Below, piece after piece: positions 59,339 through 64,000 of a stretch of 64,000 nt of DNA. This DNA comes from Hydrogenophaga pseudoflava NBRC 102511 (GTDB lineage Bacteria > Pseudomonadota > Gammaproteobacteria > Burkholderiales > Burkholderiaceae_C): positions 1 through 64,000 of the forward strand of contig NZ_BCWQ01000012.1 in NCBI RefSeq assembly GCF_001592285.1. The letters are read 5' to 3'. The notes below the pieces were generated by a model. The model worked only from the letters and a program-made list of their open reading frames with translations, was not told where the DNA came from and searched no databases. Made by a program: the position numbers and the translations under genes. The stretch's first letter is position 1. Each line of letters starts with the position of its first letter.

Positions 59339-61965
59339 GGTTTCGTGGCGAGTTTCTTGAGAGCGTAGAGCTTGTCCAGCGCTTCGCGCGGGCTCAGGGT
59401 GTCGGGTTCGATGGCGGCCAGCGCCGCCACCACGGGGGGCGTTTCAGGCTCGGGTGGTGCCGGCGGCGGGGCGAACAGGTCCACCTGGCTGCGGCTTTGT
59501 TCGCTCTGGCTTTCGAGTGCGGCCAGCGCGTGGCGGGCGTGTTGCACCACCGCCCCCGGCACGCCGGCCAGGCGCGCGACCTGGATGCCGTAGCTGCGGC
59601 TGGCCGGACCGGGTTCGATCTGGTGCAGGAAGACGATGCCACCCTTGCCGCCACCCTCGACCGCACTCACGTGCACGTTGACCGCGCCGTGGTGGCCGGC
59701 CGGGAACTCGGTCAGCTCGAAGTAATGGGTGGCGAACAGGGTGAAGCAGCGCGCCTTGTCGTGCAGGTGCGCGGCGATGCCGCCGGCCAGGGCCAGACCG
59801 TCAAAGGTGGAGGTGCCACGGCCGATCTCGTCCATCAGCACCAGGCTCTGCGGCGTCGCGGCGTGCAGGATTTGCGCGGCCTCGGTCATCTCGACCATGA
59901 AGGTCGACTGCGCGTTGGCCAGGTCGTCGGCCGCGCCGATGCGGGTGTGGATGGCGTCGATCGGGCCCAGGCGGCAGCTGGCGGCGGGCACGTAGCTGCC
60001 CATCGAAGCCAGCAGCACGATGACCGCGACCTGGCGCATGTAGGTGCTCTTGCCGCCCATGTTGGGGCCGGTGATGACCTGCATGCGCTGCTTGCCGCCC
60101 AGCACCGTGTCGTTGGCGATGAAACTGCCGCCGGTGGTTTCGTTCAGCCGCGCTTCCACGACGGGGTGGCGGCCCCCCCGGATCTCGATGCAGGGCTCGG
60201 GCGCGAACGTCGGTTCGTTCCAGTTCAGCGTCAGCGAACGCTCGGTCAGCGCACACAGCGCGTCCAGCGCGGCCATGGCACGGGCCAGCCTCGTCAGCGG
60301 GTCGATCCAGGCCTGCATCTCGTCGAGCAGCAGCTCGTACAGATACTTCTCGCGCGCCAGGGCACGGTCCTGCGCGCTGAGCGCCTTGTCTTCAAAGGCC
60401 TTGAGCTCGGGCGTGATGAAGCGCTCGGCGTTCTTGAGTGTCTGGCGTCGGCGGTAGTCGTCGGGCACCTTGTCCAGCTGGCCCTGCGTGACCTCGATGT
60501 AGAAGCCGTGCACCTTGTTGAACTGCACGCGCAGGTTGGCGATGCCGGTGCGCGCGCGTTCGCGGGTTTCGAGGTCGATCAGGAAGCCGTCGCAGTTGGT
60601 CTGGATGGCGCGCAGCTCGTCGAGTTCGGCGTCGAAGCCGTCGGCGATCACGCCACCGTCGCGCACCAGGGCGGCCGGCTCGGGCGCGATGGCCTGGGCC
60701 AGCCGTTCGGCACAGCCTGGGGGCGGGGTCAGGTCGGCGGCGATGCGCTGCAGCAAGGCCGGTGGGTGCGCGCCCAAGCCGGTGGCCAGCGCCTTCGACA
60801 GCTGCAACGACCGGCCCAGCGTCGCCGTCAGGCCCACCAGCTCGCGCGGGCGCACCTGGCGCAGCGCGGTGCGGGCGGTGATGCGCTCGACGTCGCTCGA
60901 CCCCTTGAGTTCGGCGCGCAGGGTCTGCCACAGCCCACCCCGCAACAGGCCGATGGCGGCCAGCCGCTCGCGCGCCTGGGTGCGCTCGCGGCGCGGCTCC
61001 AGCAGCCAGCTGCGCAGCGCGCGGCTGCCCATGCCGGTGTGGCAGGTGTCCAGCAGCGAGAACAGCGTCGGGCTGGTCTCGCCGCGCAGGGTGTGGGTGA
61101 GTTCGAGGTTGCGCCGCGTGTTGACCGGCAGGTCGATCAGCTCGCCGCTGCGCGCCACCTGCAGGCTCCTGATGTGGGTGAGCGCGCGGCCCTGCGTGTG
61201 TTCGGCATAGGCCAGCAGCGCGGCGGCGGCGGCGTGCGCGTCCTTGAGCTCCTGCGCGTCCCAGGCGGCCAGGCTGGCGGCCTGGAGTTGTTCGAGCAGC
61301 TTGCGCTCACCCAGCCCGGCGTCAAAGGCCCAGGCCGGCCGCACCACGGCCACGCAGCGCGCGCCGCTGGGCAGGGGCTGGGCGCTGATCTGCTGCAGCG
61401 ACTTCTCGAACGCGGGAGTGACCTCGGCGCTGTAGAGCACCTCGCCGGGGCCCACGCGGGCGATCCAGTCGGCCAGCTCGTCGCTGGCGCACTGGGCCAG
61501 GAACACGATGCCCTGCGTCACCGACAGCCAGGCCAGGCCCAGGCCGGTGCGGGCACCCGGGTGCACCGCCATCACCAGCGCCTCGGTCTTGTCGGACAGC
61601 AGTTCGGTATCGGTCAGCGTGCCGGGCGTGACCACGCGCACCACCTTGCGCTCCACCGGCCCCTTGGCGGTGGCCACGTCGCCCACCTGTTCGCAGATGG
61701 CGACCGACTCGCCCAGCTTGATCAGCCGCGCCAGGTAGCTCTCGACCGAGTGGAAGGGCACGCCGGCCATGATGACCGGCTCGCCGGCCGACTGGCCGCG
61801 CTGGGTGAGGGTGATGTCCAGCAGCCGCGCGGCCTTTTCCGCATCGGCGTAGAACATCTCGTAGAAGTCGCCCATGCGGTAGAACAGCAGCGTGTCGGGG
61901 TGCCCGGCCTTGAGGGCCAGGTACTGCTGCATCATGGGGGTGTGGCGGTCCAGCGGGGCGGTCAA
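59335..61965 (-). CDS. mutS: DNA mismatch repair protein MutS
   Basis: Recognises mismatches and starts repair with MutL. 876 residues from the TTG at 61965 ([15 protein letters not shown]); an ATG at 61935 ([11 protein letters not shown]) is the alternative. The mismatch-wedge motif is in [13 protein letters not shown], the Walker A loop is [14 protein letters not shown], and the Walker B and H-loop regions ([17 protein letters not shown]) are intact. It begins the operon with the Anbu and hydrolase genes. Confidence 0.96.
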   Translation of the reverse strand: MTAPLDRHTPMMQQYLALKAGHPDTLLFYRMGDFYEMFYADAEKAARLLDITLTQRGQSAGEPVIMAGVPFHSVESYLARLIKLGESVAICEQVGDVATAKGPVERKVVRVVTPGTLTDTELLSDKTEALVMAVHPGARTGLGLAWLSVTQGIVFLAQCASDELADWIARVGPGEVLYSAEVTPAFEKSLQQISAQPLPSGARCVAVVRPAWAFDAGLGERKLLEQLQAASLAAWDAQELKDAHAAAAALLAYAEHTQGRALTHIRSLQVARSGELIDLPVNTRRNLELTHTLRGETSPTLFSLLDTCHTGMGSRALRSWLLEPRRERTQARERLAAIGLLRGGLWQTLRAELKGSSDVERITARTALRQVRPRELVGLTATLGRSLQLSKALATGLGAHPPALLQRIAADLTPPPGCAERLAQAIAPEPAALVRDGGVIADGFDAELDELRAIQTNCDGFLIDLETRERARTGIANLRVQFNKVHGFYIEVTQGQLDKVPDDYRRRQTLKNAERFITPELKAFEDKALSAQDRALAREKYLYELLLDEMQAWIDPLTRLARAMAALDALCALTERSLTLNWNEPTFAPEPCIEIRGGRHPVVEARLNETTGGSFIANDTVLGGKQRMQVITGPNMGGKSTYMRQVAVIVLLASMGSYVPAASCRLGPIDAIHTRIGAADDLANAQSTFMVEMTEAAQILHAATPQSLVLMDEIGRGTSTFDGLALAGGIAAHLHDKARCFTLFATHYFELTEFPAGHHGAVNVHVSAVEGGGKGGIVFLHQIEPGPASRSYGIQVARLAGVPGAVVQHARHALAALESQSEQSRSQVDLFAPPPAPPEPETPPVVAALAAIEPDTLSPREALDKLYALKKLATKP

Positions 61966-62086
61966 GGCAAGTCCGGGAAACAGTGCACAAAAGCGACCTA
62001 CTTTAGCAGTTCGGGGTCTTCCCGCAGTGCGACCTTGTGACCCACAATGGGCCATTGTCTGTCCGCAGAGCCCTGTCTTTTTGAAC

Positions 62087-64000
62087 ATGCCGCCGTCCAC
62101 CAGCGCGTACCCGTCCGGAACCGGTTTGTCCGCTGCGGTCATGCCCCTGCCGTTCGAGCAGATGTTCGAAGACGCCCCGTTCGCTGCCTCGCTGTCCCGG
62201 CGCGCGGATGGCCGTCTGGTGGCGGTCAATCAGGCGTGGGAAACCCTTTCTGGCATCGCCCGTGACCAGGCCATCGGACGCTCCACCATCGAACTGGGGC
62301 TGTGGCCCGACGCCACCCAGCGCCAGGCCTATCTCGACTCGCTCAAGGAGCAGGACAAACCCCGTTGCACGGTGATGATCGACGGCCGCGCGCGCCACCT
62401 GCGTCTGCACACCTCGGTGCTTGGCGGGGACGAGCTGCTGCTGGTGTACCTGCTGGACATCAGCCATGAGGTGGCGTCTGAAAAGGAGCGCGACCGGACC
62501 CAGAAGGAGCTGCGGGCCGCCAACCTGGACCTGCAGCACCAGGTGGAGCTGCATGCCGCCATCGAGAAGCTGGCCATGGTCGGTCACTGGACCAATGCAC
62601 ACGACGACGACACGGTGAACTTCTCACCGGGGCTGTTCGAGATCACCGGTCTTGCGCCGGCAAACACGCTGGAGCGCACCGTGGGGCGCGGCGGCATCCA
62701 TCCCGAGGACATGCCGGCGTGGCTGGAGGCCCGTGCGGCGCGCGACGGGCGCGAGCTGGATTTCCGTTGGACACGGCCGGATGGCGCGGTGCGCTGGATG
62801 CGCACCCGCATCAGCCAGACCGCCGTCAAGGGCATCCCACAGACCGACTTTGGTGTGGTGCAGGACATCACGGCCCAGCGCGAGGCCATCGACGCCCATG
62901 TGAAGCAGCTGCAGTTGCTGCAGCACATCACGGCCAGGGTGCCGGGCGTGGTGTTCCAGTCGCGCATGCCCGTCAAGGGCTGGGGCAGCTTCGAGTTCGT
63001 CAGCGACATGGTGCGCGATCTGTTCGACCTGACGCCCGAGCAGCTGTACCAGGATGGACGAATCCTGTTCAGCCGGGTGCATGCAGACGACCAGCAGGCC
63101 CTGGCGCACTCCATCTGGTCGTCCACGAACAAGCTGGAACCCTGGCGCACGGTGTTCCGGGTCAACCATCCGGGCAAGGGCACGCGCTGGTGCAGTGCGG
63201 AAGGCCTGCCGCAGGCGCAGCCGGATGGTTCGGTGCTGTGGCACGGCTATGTCCACGATGTGACCGAGGCCCGCCAGGCCGCGCAGGCGCTCGACCGGCA
63301 GCACCGGATGCTGGACGCTGTGCGGCAGGCGCAGGCCGCCTACATCGAAGCCGACGACAAGCGGCAGGCCTTCGAAGGGCTGCTCAAGGCCTTCCTGTCG
63401 GTGACGAACAGCGCTTACGGCTTCGTGGGCGAGGTGCTGTACGACCCGCAAGGGCAGCCGTACCTCAAGTCGCATGCGATCACCGACATCTCTTGGGACG
63501 AGGCGTCCAGGCGTGTGTTCGCCGAGCAGATGGACTCGGGCATGGAGTTCCGCAATCTGAAGACCCTGTTCGGGCACGCGCTGCTGACCGGCGAGACCGT
63601 GCTCACCAACCACCCGGAAACCGACGCGCGCCGGGGGGGGCTGCCGCACGGCCACCCGCCCATGCACTCGTTCCTGGGGATTCCGCTGGAAGTCGGTGGC
63701 CGGCTGATCGCCATGGTGGGGTTGGCCAACGCCACCGACGGCTACCGCGAGGACGATGTGGAGTTCCTGCAGCCGCTGCTGGGCACGGTGCGGCAGCTGG
63801 TGCTGGCCCGGCGCGGACACGACGAGCGCCAGCGCTCCCGCCAGCAGCTGCAGGCCACCAGCGCCTTGCTGGCCGACAAGACCTCGGCCCTGCAGGTCAC
63901 GCTCGACACCATGAGCCAGGGCCTGTCCAAGATGGATGCCCAGGGGCGGGTGACCGTCTACAACCGGCGCCTGCTGGAGATGCTCGACCTGCCCGACGAG
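62087..64000 (+). CDS. Multi-PAS/GAF sensor protein, 5' part (runs off the window)
   Basis: The frame from the ATG at 62087 is open to the last base (638 codons). No membrane helix. PAS domains lie at about 25-150, 165-290 and 305-420, a GAF domain at about 445-585 and another PAS begins near 600 ([22 protein letters not shown]). The output module lies beyond the window; histidine kinase or GGDEF/EAL would both fit. Divergent from mutS. Confidence 0.9.
   Translation, partial: MPPSTSAYPSGTGLSAAVMPLPFEQMFEDAPFAASLSRRADGRLVAVNQAWETLSGIARDQAIGRSTIELGLWPDATQRQAYLDSLKEQDKPRCTVMIDGRARHLRLHTSVLGGDELLLVYLLDISHEVASEKERDRTQKELRAANLDLQHQVELHAAIEKLAMVGHWTNAHDDDTVNFSPGLFEITGLAPANTLERTVGRGGIHPEDMPAWLEARAARDGRELDFRWTRPDGAVRWMRTRISQTAVKGIPQTDFGVVQDITAQREAIDAHVKQLQLLQHITARVPGVVFQSRMPVKGWGSFEFVSDMVRDLFDLTPEQLYQDGRILFSRVHADDQQALAHSIWSSTNKLEPWRTVFRVNHPGKGTRWCSAEGLPQAQPDGSVLWHGYVHDVTEARQAAQALDRQHRMLDAVRQAQAAYIEADDKRQAFEGLLKAFLSVTNSAYGFVGEVLYDPQGQPYLKSHAITDISWDEASRRVFAEQMDSGMEFRNLKTLFGHALLTGETVLTNHPETDARRGGLPHGHPPMHSFLGIPLEVGGRLIAMVGLANATDGYREDDVEFLQPLLGTVRQLVLARRGHDERQRSRQQLQATSALLADKTSALQVTLDTMSQGLSKMDAQGRVTVYNRRLLEMLDLPDE

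Noticed and set aside
59497-62040. An 847-codon open frame on the plus strand
   Set aside because: Antisense to mutS, with no family motif and a shadow-type composition.

Overview
The window reads as a stretch of chromosome from a GC-rich betaproteobacterium. The family is most likely Comamonadaceae (order Burkholderiales), and a Hydrogenophaga-like organism would fit. The basis is the run rseB-mucD-lepA-lepB-DUF4845-rnc-era-recO-pdxJ-acpS-nagZ, followed by the opposing accD-trpA-trpB-trpF-truA-fimV-asd block, together with protein style and codon use. This is inference from gene order and protein families; no database search was run.

Layout. From 1 to 10.3 kb (+) lies the envelope-stress tail (rseB end, mucD) and the translation, secretion and RNA-processing block (lepA, lepB, rnc, era, recO) with pdxJ, acpS and nagZ. 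From 10.3 to 19.8 kb (-) come a LON-domain protein, accD, trpA, trpB, trpF, truA, the pilus/polarity protein FimV and asd. Upstream of asd is a short reading frame ending in a run of Ile, Lys and Thr codons, which looks like an attenuation leader. From 19.8 to 29.6 kb is mixed content: DUF2322, an M14 peptidase, an EcsC-like protein, CheV, a PAS histidine kinase, YghU, two proteins of unknown function, a DUF2235 lipase-like protein and a DUF3014 protein.

From 29.6 to 38.0 kb is an accessory, defence-like island. It holds an Mrr-type nuclease with membrane helices overlapping a small GIY-YIG-like protein, a broken exported-protein gene cut by an IS2-like remnant, a HepT/MntA toxin-antitoxin pair, a NERD-UvrD helicase, a NYN-domain protein, and an AT-rich cassette of three overlapping genes (D12/Dam-type adenine methyltransferase, multi-pass membrane protein, DGQHR/DndB-like protein). 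The cassette is the best candidate here for an undescribed system.

From 38.0 to 41.7 kb are glnS and small proteins. From 41.7 to 49.9 kb is a complete histidine-utilisation operon (YjiH-type transporter, hutU, hutH, hutD, hutI, hutG, all -) with the divergent repressor gene hutC and a palindromic operator candidate between them. A non-coding stretch with nested inverted repeats follows. From 50.3 to 64 kb are a LytTR-type regulator with its kinase, small envelope proteins, uppP, an MFS transporter, a PAS histidine kinase, an alpha/beta hydrolase, the proteasome-like peptidase Anbu, mutS, and the first part of a large PAS/GAF sensor that runs off the end.

No rRNA, tRNA or CRISPR array was recognised.
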